NCBI GenBank assembly: GCA_036745875.1
Contig: DAIOFH010000123.1
Coordinates: 1 to 11,672 of the forward strand
DNA length: 11,672 nucleotides
DNA from: DAIOFH01 sp036745875
Lineage (GTDB): Bacteria; Planctomycetota; SZUA-567
Reading direction: 5' to 3'
The notes beneath the pieces were generated by a model. It was not told the DNA's origin, did no database searches, and was given only the letters and a program-made list of their open reading frames with translations. Every line of letters starts with the position of its first letter. Within the stretch, counting starts at the first letter, position 1. This document shows, piece after piece, positions 1-6,350 of the stretch. The translations under genes were made by a program, and so were the position numbers.

Positions 1-3
1 ACC

Positions 4-46
4 GCGACTTCAGTCGCAACCAGAACCCACCGGCTTTAGCCGGTGG
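4..46. mobile_element. Paired hairpins resembling an IS200/IS605-type element end
   Basis: Two perfect stem-loops lie side by side. GCGACT (4-9) pairs with AGTCGC (12-17) around a 2-base tip. CCACCGGC (27-34) pairs with GCCGGTGG (39-46) around a TTTA loop. Tandem hairpins of this form, with a CGGC-TTTA-GCCG core, are familiar from the right ends of IS200/IS605 and tnpB elements, where they form the end recognised by TnpA and the 3' part of the omega RNA. The transposase or tnpB gene would lie left of the window, so this remains pattern recognition. A plain terminator is less likely because no T-run follows; the sequence after the second stem is AGCGTTCAG. Confidence 0.45.
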
Positions 47-144
47 AGCGTTCAGAAACTCGTTCAACATTTCTTCTATTAATTAGTTCAAAATGTAAGA
101 AATATGTTTGAAATAATATCTATATTACAAAAAATACGGATAAA

Positions 145-164
145 AAATGTTTAAATTAACATTT
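145..164. promoter_or_regulatory. Candidate DeoR-family operator
   Basis: AAATGTT (145-151) and AACATTT (158-164) form perfect 7-bp inverted arms around TAAATT. The element ends 3 bp before the -35 box of the promoter for the aldolase/regulator unit. The half-site ATGTT/AACAT resembles GlpR-type DeoR operators, although the spacing between arms differs. A closely related sequence recurs at 2956-2971 upstream of the transport operon. Inferred target of one or both DeoR paralogues in this window. Confidence 0.45.
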
Positions 165-167
165 ATG

Positions 168-195
168 TTGACATATCAAAATTTCATGTTATTGT
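168..195 (+). promoter_or_regulatory. Promoter of the aldolase-regulator unit
   Basis: A consensus -35 TTGACA (168-173) is followed after 16 bp by TATTGT (190-195), which matches 4 of 6 positions of the -10 consensus. A start near 202 would give a leader of about 75 nt before the ATG at 277. The -35 is perfect but the -10 is only fair, which would suit a regulated promoter. The flanking DNA (60-210) is very AT-rich. Confidence 0.5.
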
Positions 196-276
196 ACTCA
201 TAATTCGCAGTAGCTCTTCTTGGTTTCTCAAAAAATATCGCTAATAACTTTCCCGCTATTTTCAAAAGGAGAAACA

Positions 277-1137
277 ATGCCCCTCATCCCCATGCATGCA
301 TTATTGGCTGACGCCGAAAAGGGTGGCTACGCATTGCCTGCCATCAATTTCAGCAATCTCGAAGTGCTTCATCCCGCCCTTGAGGCGGCCAAGGAGTTGA
401 ATTCGCCGCTCATTATGCAAATGGCGACTTCGGAAGTGTATTATTTTGGCGAAGACGCGACCGGCGAATTCGTTGAGCGCGCCGCACAGCGCTATGGTGT
501 GCGGATTGCGCTGCATCTTGACCACGGCCGCGAGTATGAGGAGGCCATTCGATGCATCAAACGTGGTTTTTCTTCTGTCATGTTTGACGGGTCCTCGTTA
601 TCATTCAACGACAACGTCAAGGGAACGCTTGAGGTGGTCAAGGCCGCGCATGCCGCGGGTGTCTCGGTGGAGGGTGAAATCGGCAAGATTCTCGGCGCCG
701 AAGATGCCGGCTATGAAGAAGCGGGCCAAGACGAACTGAGCGACCCGCAGGCGGCGGCGGACTTTGCCAAGGCGACGGGTGTAGACTGCCTGGCAGTTGC
801 CATCGGTACGGCGCACGGTTTTTATAAGAAAGAACCCAAGCTGGACTTTGATCGGCTCAAGAAAATCCGCGAGCTGACCAATAACCTTCCCATCGTGTTG
901 CACGGCGGTACCGGCGTTTCCGGCGAAGCCATCCAGCAGGCCATCAAGCTTGGGGTCAGGAAGATCAATTTCAGCACAGTGATCCGTGCGGAATACATCA
1001 AGGCATTCCGCAGAGCCACAAACGACAATCCCGAGGAATGGGGCCTGATGGAGCTCTCGGAGTTCGGCAAGGCCAAGGTAAAGGAAACGGTAGCCAATTG
1101 CATCAAGTTGATGGGCAGCGCGAACCGGGTAAAATAA
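277..1137 (+). CDS. Class II fructose/tagatose-bisphosphate aldolase (first copy)
   Basis: A zinc-dependent class II ketose-bisphosphate aldolase of 286 residues, the usual length of the GatY/KbaY/FbaA-like group. It should cleave a ketose 1,6-bisphosphate to dihydroxyacetone phosphate and an aldehyde in the cytosol. Visible motifs: PAINFSN near residues 21-27; LHLDHG 79-84 with catalytic Asp82 and zinc ligand His83; VEGEIG 131-136; GTAHG with zinc ligand His180; LHGGTG with zinc ligand His209; and NFST 231-234 in the phosphate site. The ATG at 277 is preferred to a TTG at 220 because AAAAGGAG (264-271) sits just before it. The stop overlaps the next start (TAATG), so the downstream regulator is translationally coupled. 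Fructose versus tagatose stereospecificity cannot be decided from the sequence. A diverged second aldolase lies at 8960. Confidence 0.93.
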   Translation: MPLIPMHALLADAEKGGYALPAINFSNLEVLHPALEAAKELNSPLIMQMATSEVYYFGEDATGEFVERAAQRYGVRIALHLDHGREYEEAIRCIKRGFSSVMFDGSSLSFNDNVKGTLEVVKAAHAAGVSVEGEIGKILGAEDAGYEEAGQDELSDPQAAADFAKATGVDCLAVAIGTAHGFYKKEPKLDFDRLKKIRELTNNLPIVLHGGTGVSGEAIQQAIKLGVRKINFSTVIRAEYIKAFRRATNDNPEEWGLMELSEFGKAKVKETVANCIKLMGSANRVK

Positions 1138-1949
1138 TGTCCGCGAGCGACAAGAAAAACAGCAGGACGAAAACCGCTCTCCCGTCGAACGACAGGAACG
1201 AGGCCATACTCGACATGCTCAGGGTGAGACGGAGCATGAAGATTTCGGAGTTGCAGGAAATCCTCGGCGTCAGTGACATGACGGTGCGGCGTTGCCTGAA
1301 CGACCTCGCCTCCGAAGGACATCTTAAGCGGGTTCACGGCGGCGCGGTCATCATTGATTCCTGGGAAAAGGAACTGGCCTTCCATACCAGGATCGCGGAA
1401 AACCTCGACGTTAAGCTGGCATTGGCCGCGAGCGTCCAGACGTTCATCCCGAACGGCGGCAGCGTCTATCTCGATGGAGGAACCACCTGTTACGAAATAG
1501 CCAAGAAGCTGTCCACCGGCATGAAGAAATGCACCATCATCACCGACAGCATCGCCATCGTCAGGGAGTTCCTTGGGAAGGAGAATATCGAAGCGATACT
1601 ATTAGGCGGTAGACTGGCCAACGACGGCAATACCCTCGACGGGCCGGTGGCGCAGGAAGCGGCAAGCCGAATGTCGGTGGATTTATGCATAGTTTCCTGC
1701 GACAGCTTCAACAACCAATACCTGCAAACCCAAAGCCTCACGGGAGCGCAAACCAAGCGGCTCATGATCGAACGGTCCGCCCTCAGCATGTGCGCAACCG
1801 CCTCGAACAAATATGGGAAAAACCGCTGTTTTCAGTTCAGCGACTGGCAGGACGTGGATATGTTCGTCACCGACGCCGATCTGCCCGAGGAAGCCAAGGA
1901 CGCTATCGAATCAAACGGTGTGGAAGTCCACCTGGTGGACGTGCCTTAA
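1137..1949 (+). CDS. DeoR-family transcriptional regulator (paralogue A)
   Basis: A 270-residue DeoR/GlpR-type regulator, normally a repressor relieved by a sugar phosphate. The N-terminal winged helix-turn-helix is clear: ISELQEILGVSDMTVRRCL at about 36-54, then the wing GHLKRVHGGAV. The C-terminal sensor domain has YLDGGTT (111-117), TIITDSIA, LLGGRL and a TASNKYG segment (221-227) where the family usually has a D-x-S-K motif. The ATG at 1137 overlaps the aldolase stop, so expression depends on coupling; I see no separate ribosome site. The first 20 residues are Lys/Ser/Arg-rich and longer than in paralogue B. It is probably autoregulated through 145-164 with the aldolase. It ends 3 bp from the oppositely oriented paralogue B, with no terminator between them. 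Confidence 0.9.
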   Translation: MSASDKKNSRTKTALPSNDRNEAILDMLRVRRSMKISELQEILGVSDMTVRRCLNDLASEGHLKRVHGGAVIIDSWEKELAFHTRIAENLDVKLALAASVQTFIPNGGSVYLDGGTTCYEIAKKLSTGMKKCTIITDSIAIVREFLGKENIEAILLGGRLANDGNTLDGPVAQEAASRMSVDLCIVSCDSFNNQYLQTQSLTGAQTKRLMIERSALSMCATASNKYGKNRCFQFSDWQDVDMFVTDADLPEEAKDAIESNGVEVHLVDVP

Positions 1950-1952
1950 TGT

Positions 1953-2762
1953 TCATTCGATAAGCGGAATCCCTGGGACATCGACCAGATGCACTTGGAC
2001 GCCCTTGGCGGTTATGGCTTGTCTTGCCTCTTCCGGAAGCCGGGAATCAGTCACAAAGGAATCAACCTCCTCCCAGTCGCAGAAGCGAAAACAACGGGAA
2101 AGCTTGTACTTACTCGAATCCGAGACGCACATAATGCTGGATGCCCTCTGGAAGACGACTTTTTTGGTGGGTATGGAGGTTAATTGCTGCAGCTCGAGCT
2201 GTTCATTGTCGAATCCACCGGTTGAAAATATACAGAGATCCACCGTAAAGCGCGCCGCATTTTCCGCCGCCAGGTGTCCATCGACGCTATTACCGTCTTC
2301 GGCGAGTTCGCCGCCCAGAAGTATGGCCTTGATGCCGGGAACATTTCTGAGCTCCCGCAGTACTGCAATGCTGTCGGTGATGATGACGCATTTTTTCCCG
2401 CTGTAGGCGAGCTGTTTGGATACTTCATAACAGGTGGTGCCGCCATCCATGTACACGCTGCCGCCATCGGTGATCATTTCGACGGCTTTTTTCGCCATGG
2501 CGATTTTGACATCGAGGTTCTTGCTCACGCGCGAACTGAATGGGTCTTCGCGCTCCCATTCCTCTATCGCGACCGCACCGCCGTGAACCCTTTTGATGAG
2601 GCCTTCATTCGCCATTTCGTTTAAACATCTGCGGACCGTCATGTCGCTGACACCCAGCAACTCCTGTAGTTCGGACACTTTCATGTTTCTTCGAACACGA
2701 AGCATATGAAAGATCACATTGTTTCGCTCTTGCAACGAGGGCACAATTTTACTTTTCGCCAT
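1953..2762 (-). CDS. DeoR-family transcriptional regulator (paralogue B)
   Basis: A 269-residue DeoR/GlpR-type regulator closely related to the regulator at 1137-1949. Both share the recognition region (here VSELQELLGVSDMTVRRCLN, about 29-48), the VHGGAV wing, the YMDGGTTCYE sugar-phosphate-site segment, and the C-terminal VHLVDVP. The DSSKY motif (215-219) keeps the Asp that paralogue A lacks. The ATG at 2762 is chosen over a TTG at 2786 because a GGGGAT element lies just upstream of the ATG on this strand. The gene points away from the transport operon and has its own promoter at 2821-2848, an arrangement typical of a local regulator of the divergent operon. The near-identical recognition helix implies overlapping operators with paralogue A; the divergent sensor domains may recognise different effectors. 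Confidence 0.91.
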   Translation of the reverse strand: MAKSKIVPSLQERNNVIFHMLRVRRNMKVSELQELLGVSDMTVRRCLNEMANEGLIKRVHGGAVAIEEWEREDPFSSRVSKNLDVKIAMAKKAVEMITDGGSVYMDGGTTCYEVSKQLAYSGKKCVIITDSIAVLRELRNVPGIKAILLGGELAEDGNSVDGHLAAENAARFTVDLCIFSTGGFDNEQLELQQLTSIPTKKVVFQRASSIMCVSDSSKYKLSRCFRFCDWEEVDSFVTDSRLPEEARQAITAKGVQVHLVDVPGIPLIE

Positions 2763-2820
2763 GATATCCCCAATACTCCCCGACAAGACGCCTTGTTCGG
2801 GCTAAAAATATAAAACCCCA

Positions 2821-2848
2821 AGTATACTGCGTGTAAAATCTCTGTCAA
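2821..2848 (-). promoter_or_regulatory. Promoter of DeoR paralogue B
   Basis: On the minus strand TTGACA (2843-2848) is a perfect -35, and TATACT (2821-2826) is a 5/6 -10, with a 16-bp spacer. Transcription would start near 2814, giving a leader of about 50 nt. CGTTTAAATCG (2854-2864) lies 5 bp upstream of the -35 and shares its GTTTAAAT core with the elements near the other two promoters, so autoregulation or cross-regulation is plausible. Confidence 0.6.
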
Positions 2849-2937
2849 ATGCCCGTTTAAATCGACCAAAATTATTTTTGAAATGAATGGAAGTAAACAA
2901 CTACTGCAATACCGCTGTCGATATTTATTCTAGCAGG

Positions 2938-2971
2938 ATATGTTTGGGTAAACAAATAAAAATGTTTAAAT
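2938..2971. promoter_or_regulatory. Candidate operator cluster upstream of the transport operon
   Basis: TGTTT (2941-2945) and AAACA (2950-2954) are perfect inverted arms around GGGT. They are followed by ATAAAAATGTTTAAAT (2956-2971), which matches 140-156 upstream of the first aldolase apart from one extra A there. The two ATGTTT cores are 22 bp apart here, about two helical turns, and about 43 bp apart (104 and 147) in the other region. An AACATT (2984-2989) overlapping the -35 could be a further half-site. Inferred DeoR binding region. Confidence 0.4.
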
Positions 2972-2987
2972 AAATCAAAAAAAAACA

Positions 2988-3016
2988 TTGACGTGATCAT
3001 ATGTCTCTTATACAAT
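2988..3016 (+). promoter_or_regulatory. Main promoter of the sugar transport/catabolism operon
   Basis: TTGACG (2988-2993) and TACAAT (3011-3016) each match 5 of 6 consensus positions, with an ideal 17-bp spacer. A start near 3023 gives a leader of about 120 nt. This fits a strong sigma-70-type promoter kept off by the operator-like elements just upstream. The rest of the divergent gap (2763-3143) holds the paralogue B promoter and short leader ORFs; I see no other gene in it. Confidence 0.65.
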
Positions 3017-3103
3017 CATTCTATCAAATTTATACAACCTCTTGGGGATGTCTCTACCCTTGGCCGACGGAAAGGAGAATGCGGGAGACAATCGGAGAGA
3101 AAG

Positions 3104-3139
3104 ATGCTTGATTATTCGGTTTATTTTTATGGGAGATAA
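3104..3139 (+). CDS. Possible 11-codon leader peptide before the binding protein gene
   Basis: An ATG at 3104, preceded by GGAGAG (3094-3099), opens a reading frame MLDYSVYFYGR that stops with TAA at 3137-3139. The stop lies four bases before the binding-protein ATG and inside its ribosome-binding region. Four of eleven residues are aromatic. A second mini-ORF of 10 codons (3079-3111) overlaps its start, although its AAGGAG is only one base from its ATG. They could be chance ORFs, or a reinitiation or coupling device that tunes synthesis of the binding protein. Confidence 0.25.
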   Translation: MLDYSVYFYGR

Positions 3140-3143
3140 GGTT

Positions 3144-4415
3144 ATGAGGAATGCATTTTCCAGGTTTTTTGCCGCAGTGGTTCTCTGTGCCGTCATGGGA
3201 ACTGCTGTTGCAGGCGAACAAATCACCCTTACCCTTGCGGCGGTAAAGATCTTTACCGAGGACTCCATTGGTCCCCTCTGCAAAAAATACGAAGAACTCA
3301 ACCCCAACATCAAGATCAACTTCATCCAACTTCCCTCGACCAACAACAGCACCGAAGTTCACCAGTGGCTTGTGACCAACCTCGGCGCGATGTCCGGCGA
3401 CGTCGACGTCGTCACCCTCGACTGCATATGGTTCCCGGAATTCGCCTCCGCAGGTTGGCTCCTTGACATTGGCGATTACTTCCCAGCATCCGAACGCGAG
3501 GCCTACTTCAAGGGTACCATCGATACAGTGACCTACAAGAACAAGGTTTACGGCGTGCCATGGATGGTTGACGGCGGCCTCCTGTTCTATCGCAAGGATC
3601 TCCTCGACAAGTACGGCGTCAATCCGCCCGAAACATGGGATGAAATGATCGCCGCCTGCAAGAAGATCCTTGACGGCGAGAAGAACCCGAAGCTCCAGGG
3701 TTTCGTTTACCAGGCCAAGCAGGCTGAAATCGTCGTATGCAACCTCGTATCGTTCCTCGGCGGCAAGGGCGCGGTGTTTGACGCCGACGGCAAATGCGTC
3801 ATCAACAACGAGTACGGCAAGCGCGCCGCCCGTATGATGCACGACCTCATCTTCAAGCACAAGATTTCGCCTCGCGAAGTCAACACCTTCGATGAAGAGC
3901 CCAGCCGCATCATGTTCACGGACGGCAACGCGATTTTCCTTCGCAACTGGACCTATGTCTGGAATGTCTCCCAGAACGACAACCACTCCTCCGTCGTCGG
4001 CAAGGTTGGCACCAAGCCCCTCCCGCATTATGACGGCGACACCAGTGCATCCTGCCTTGGCGGTTACCAGTGGGCCGGCAGCGCCGCGTCGAAACATCCG
4101 AAGGAAGCCGCCGACTTCATGCGGTTCCTTTCCAGCTACGATTCGCAGAAGCACTTCCGCGACAAGATTTCCGCCTTCCCGCCGCGCATGGCCGTGTTCG
4201 ATCACCCCGATATCGCCAAAGACCCCTTCATGAACTCGGTTCGCGAAGTGTTCAAGGGTTCGACCCCGCGTCCAATCACCCCCATCTATCCGGAAGTGTC
4301 CCTGGCGCTCCAGAACGCCTTCTCCAAGATCTGCTCCACCGAAAACATCGACATAGACGCCGAGCTTAATGCCTTGGCCGCCGAAATTGAAGACATGGTT
4401 TCGCAAATCGAGTAA
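3144..4415 (+). CDS. Periplasmic sugar-binding protein, ABC family 1
   Basis: A 423-residue extracellular solute-binding protein of the MalE/UgpB-like family 1, delivering a carbohydrate to the permeases encoded downstream. The N terminus is a clear Sec signal peptide: Arg near the start, a hydrophobic core about 8-18, and an AVA-GE signal peptidase I site near residue 23. There is no lipobox, so a soluble periplasmic protein is expected. Family-typical features include the KIFTEDSIGPLCKKYEELNP segment, DVVTLDCIWFPEFASAGWLLD, YGVPWMVDGGLLFYRKDLLDKYG, the PPETWDEM turn, and GGYQWAGSAASKHPKEAADF. The ATG at 3144 follows GGGAG (3131-3135); earlier in-frame starts at 3042 and 3129 lack a ribosome site and would bury the signal peptide. 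A stem-loop follows the gene. Ligand unknown; the family covers mono- and oligosaccharides and glycerol phosphates. Confidence 0.93.
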   Translation: MRNAFSRFFAAVVLCAVMGTAVAGEQITLTLAAVKIFTEDSIGPLCKKYEELNPNIKINFIQLPSTNNSTEVHQWLVTNLGAMSGDVDVVTLDCIWFPEFASAGWLLDIGDYFPASEREAYFKGTIDTVTYKNKVYGVPWMVDGGLLFYRKDLLDKYGVNPPETWDEMIAACKKILDGEKNPKLQGFVYQAKQAEIVVCNLVSFLGGKGAVFDADGKCVINNEYGKRAARMMHDLIFKHKISPREVNTFDEEPSRIMFTDGNAIFLRNWTYVWNVSQNDNHSSVVGKVGTKPLPHYDGDTSASCLGGYQWAGSAASKHPKEAADFMRFLSSYDSQKHFRDKISAFPPRMAVFDHPDIAKDPFMNSVREVFKGSTPRPITPIYPEVSLALQNAFSKICSTENIDIDAELNALAAEIEDMVSQIE

Positions 4416-4474
4416 CCGTTTTTCATGAAGGACCGGCATACAGTCCATTGTGATTTGCGGTCGACAATCTGTTT

Positions 4475-4525
4475 GCCTCTTCCATTTCCCGCCGGCGGCG
4501 GGTCACTGATGGGAGTGGAAGAGGC
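4475..4525 (+). other. Nested stem-loop between binding protein and permease genes
   Basis: GCCTCTTCCA (4475-4484) pairs perfectly with TGGAAGAGGC (4516-4525). Inside it, CCCGCC (4488-4493) pairs with GGCGGG (4497-4502). No T-run follows, so this is unlikely to be a full terminator. Structures in this position are known in malEFG-like operons to protect the upstream binding-protein message from 3' exonucleases or to reduce read-through. Its placement in the 200-nt gap 4416-4615 fits that role. I see no gene in the gap. Confidence 0.55.
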
Positions 4526-4615
4526 GAATGGGGGAGAACTTGCCTGCGGAAAACCTGGCATGCGTGTTTTTGATGCGCACGGGAGATTCCTGTGCCTTGC
4601 AGCAGGGAGCGACAA

Positions 4616-5518
4616 GTGAAAAACAAATCTCGGGTAGAGGCGTCGGAAAGGCGGCTGGCCATGTACTACATGGCTCCGGCTCTTCTCGCCATCGGGGTCT
4701 TTGCAATTTACCCCATCCTGAACACCATCTGGCTCAGCCTCAACCGGGTGATGCTGTCACTCAAGATTTATCGATTTGTCGGCCTGGACAATTACGTCAG
4801 GCTTTTCAGCGACAGCAAGTTTTACAACGCCTGGATCAATACCACCGTATTTACCATCGCCACGGTGTTGCTGGAAACGATTCTCGGTTTCATCATAGCG
4901 CTGGTCATCATCAACAACTTCAAGGGCAGGGGAACGGTGAGGGCGGCAATTCTCATCCCCTGGGCCATCCCCACCGTGGTATCGTCCCGGATGTGGGAAT
5001 GGATCTTCAACAGCAACTACGGCGTGATGAATTACCTTCTCCACGGCATAGGGCTGGTCGACCAGTACCAGAATTGGCTCGGCACCACCAGCCAGGCGAT
5101 GTGGGTTATTGTATTCGTCGACGTTTGGAAAACGACTCCGTTCATGGCGCTCCTCATTCTCGCCGGACTGACGACAATTCCGCGGGAAATGTACGAGTCT
5201 GCCAAAATCGACGGCTGCAACCGCATCCAGTCTTTTTTCCGGATCACCCTGCCGTTGGTGCGCCCGGTTCTCATGGTCGCCATGTTGTTGCGCGCGCTCG
5301 ACGCTTTCCGGGTTTTCGACCTGGTCTTCATCATGACGCAGGGCGGCCCTGCCAATTCAACCGAGGTGCTGTCGTCCTACACCTATAAGGTTTTGTTCAA
5401 TACCACGAACTTCGGCTACGGTTCGACGCTCGCCGTCAGCATGTTCCTTACGGTTCTGGTGATGGCCCTGGTTTTCTTCGCCGTCTCGCATCATTACGAG
5501 AAAAAGGAAGGAGCGTGA
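4616..5518 (+). CDS. ABC sugar transporter permease, MalF/UgpA type
   Basis: A 300-residue inner-membrane permease of the MalF-like family, paired with the next gene product. Hydrophobic membrane segments are visible near residues 17-38, 76-100, 108-126, 162-185, 216-232 and 273-293. The cytoplasmic EAA loop that docks with the ATPase is at about 191-217: EMYESAKIDGCNRIQ, then RITLPLVRP, with Glu-Ser-Ala in place of Glu-Ala-Ala. I prefer the GTG at 4616 because AGGGAG (4604-4609) lies 6 nt upstream; a GTG at 4592 would add eight residues without a ribosome site. Only three bases separate its stop from the next permease start. Like other family-1 sugar permeases, it lacks the large MalF P2 loop. 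Confidence 0.93.
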   Translation: MKNKSRVEASERRLAMYYMAPALLAIGVFAIYPILNTIWLSLNRVMLSLKIYRFVGLDNYVRLFSDSKFYNAWINTTVFTIATVLLETILGFIIALVIINNFKGRGTVRAAILIPWAIPTVVSSRMWEWIFNSNYGVMNYLLHGIGLVDQYQNWLGTTSQAMWVIVFVDVWKTTPFMALLILAGLTTIPREMYESAKIDGCNRIQSFFRITLPLVRPVLMVAMLLRALDAFRVFDLVFIMTQGGPANSTEVLSSYTYKVLFNTTNFGYGSTLAVSMFLTVLVMALVFFAVSHHYEKKEGA

Positions 5519-5521
5519 GCC

Positions 5522-6346
5522 ATGAAAAAGACAGTGTCCAAAATTGGCTTTTACCTTCTGGTGGTGGTGGTCATCCTTTATTGCCTCCTGCCTTTTGCCT
5601 GGCAAATTTTGACGTCCTTCAAATATGACCGCGACATCAACCTGATTCCTCCGCTCATTCCGGACCGACTGACTATAGAACATTACATAAACGTCCTGAC
5701 CTTCAAGGATTTCGGCAACTATATCAGAAACAGCGTGATCGTCTCCATTTCAACCACCGTCATTTCACTGGTGCTGGGCGCATTTTGCGCCTACGCCTTG
5801 GCGCGCCTGCGCTTCAAGGGCAAGGGCGGGGTTATGGTTTTCACACTGGCCTCATCCATGTTTCCGCAAATCGCCATCGTCAGTACGCTTTATCTCGTTT
5901 TTCGTTCGCTTGGCATGATCAACACCTTCGGGCCGATGATCCTGTCGAACCTGACCTTCACCCTTCCATTGGCCATCTGGATCATGACCGGCTTTTTCAA
6001 GTCCATTCCGGCCAGTCTGGAGGAGGCCGCCATGATCGATGGCTGCAACAGGTTCCAGGTGCTGTTCAGGATCTTCCTGCCTCTTGCCGCGCCTGGCATG
6101 TTTACCTGCGCGATCCTGGTTTTCATCATGTCGTGGAACGAGTTCCTTTTTGCCATTACCTTCACTACGTCGCCGAAATCCCAGACCATACCGGTCGGCA
6201 TCGCCTTTTTCCCGCAGATGTACCATGTTCCATGGGGCGACCTTGCGGCGGCGACCATCATTGTGACGATACCGCTTATCGTCCTGGTTTTCTTCTTCCA
6301 GAAGCGTATTATCTACGGCCTCACCGCAGGCGCGGTCAAGGAATAA
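5522..6346 (+). CDS. ABC sugar transporter permease, MalG/UgpE type
   Basis: A 274-residue inner-membrane permease of the MalG-like family and partner of the permease encoded just upstream. Membrane segments are visible near residues 10-31, 71-95, 104-126, 136-158, 190-208 and 238-260. The EAA loop lies at about 167-192: LEEAAMIDGCNRFQ followed by RIFLPLAAPG. The N-terminal segment, YxxxPFxWQxxTSFK around residues 20-34, is typical of the group. The ATG at 5522 has AAGGAG (5508-5513) 8 nt upstream, overlapping the end of the previous gene. The kinase gene begins four bases after its stop, so the two are likely translated in a coupled way. Confidence 0.94.
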   Translation: MKKTVSKIGFYLLVVVVILYCLLPFAWQILTSFKYDRDINLIPPLIPDRLTIEHYINVLTFKDFGNYIRNSVIVSISTTVISLVLGAFCAYALARLRFKGKGGVMVFTLASSMFPQIAIVSTLYLVFRSLGMINTFGPMILSNLTFTLPLAIWIMTGFFKSIPASLEEAAMIDGCNRFQVLFRIFLPLAAPGMFTCAILVFIMSWNEFLFAITFTTSPKSQTIPVGIAFFPQMYHVPWGDLAAATIIVTIPLIVLVFFFQKRIIYGLTAGAVKE

Positions 6347-6350
6347 GGCT

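Noticed and set aside
220..276. N-terminal extension of the first aldolase from a TTG at 220
   Set aside because: AAAAGGAG sits immediately before the ATG at 277, and the 19 extra residues are not part of the aldolase fold.
2274..2624. Plus-strand ORF inside DeoR paralogue B
   Set aside because: It is a shadow of the minus-strand regulator and has no ribosome site or known motif.
3042..3143. Upstream start for the binding protein
   Set aside because: It would place 34 residues before a textbook signal peptide, and no ribosome site precedes 3042; GGGAG precedes 3144.
3054..4448. A 464-residue open frame on the minus strand covering the whole binding-protein gene
   Set aside because: It is antisense to a gene with a signal peptide and clear family motifs, its composition is what a GC-biased third codon position produces in reverse, and it shows no recognisable domain.
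4528..5388. Long alternative-frame ORF over the first permease
   Set aside because: The overlapping frame has clear permease membrane segments and an EAA loop; this one has only low-complexity residues typical of a shadow frame.
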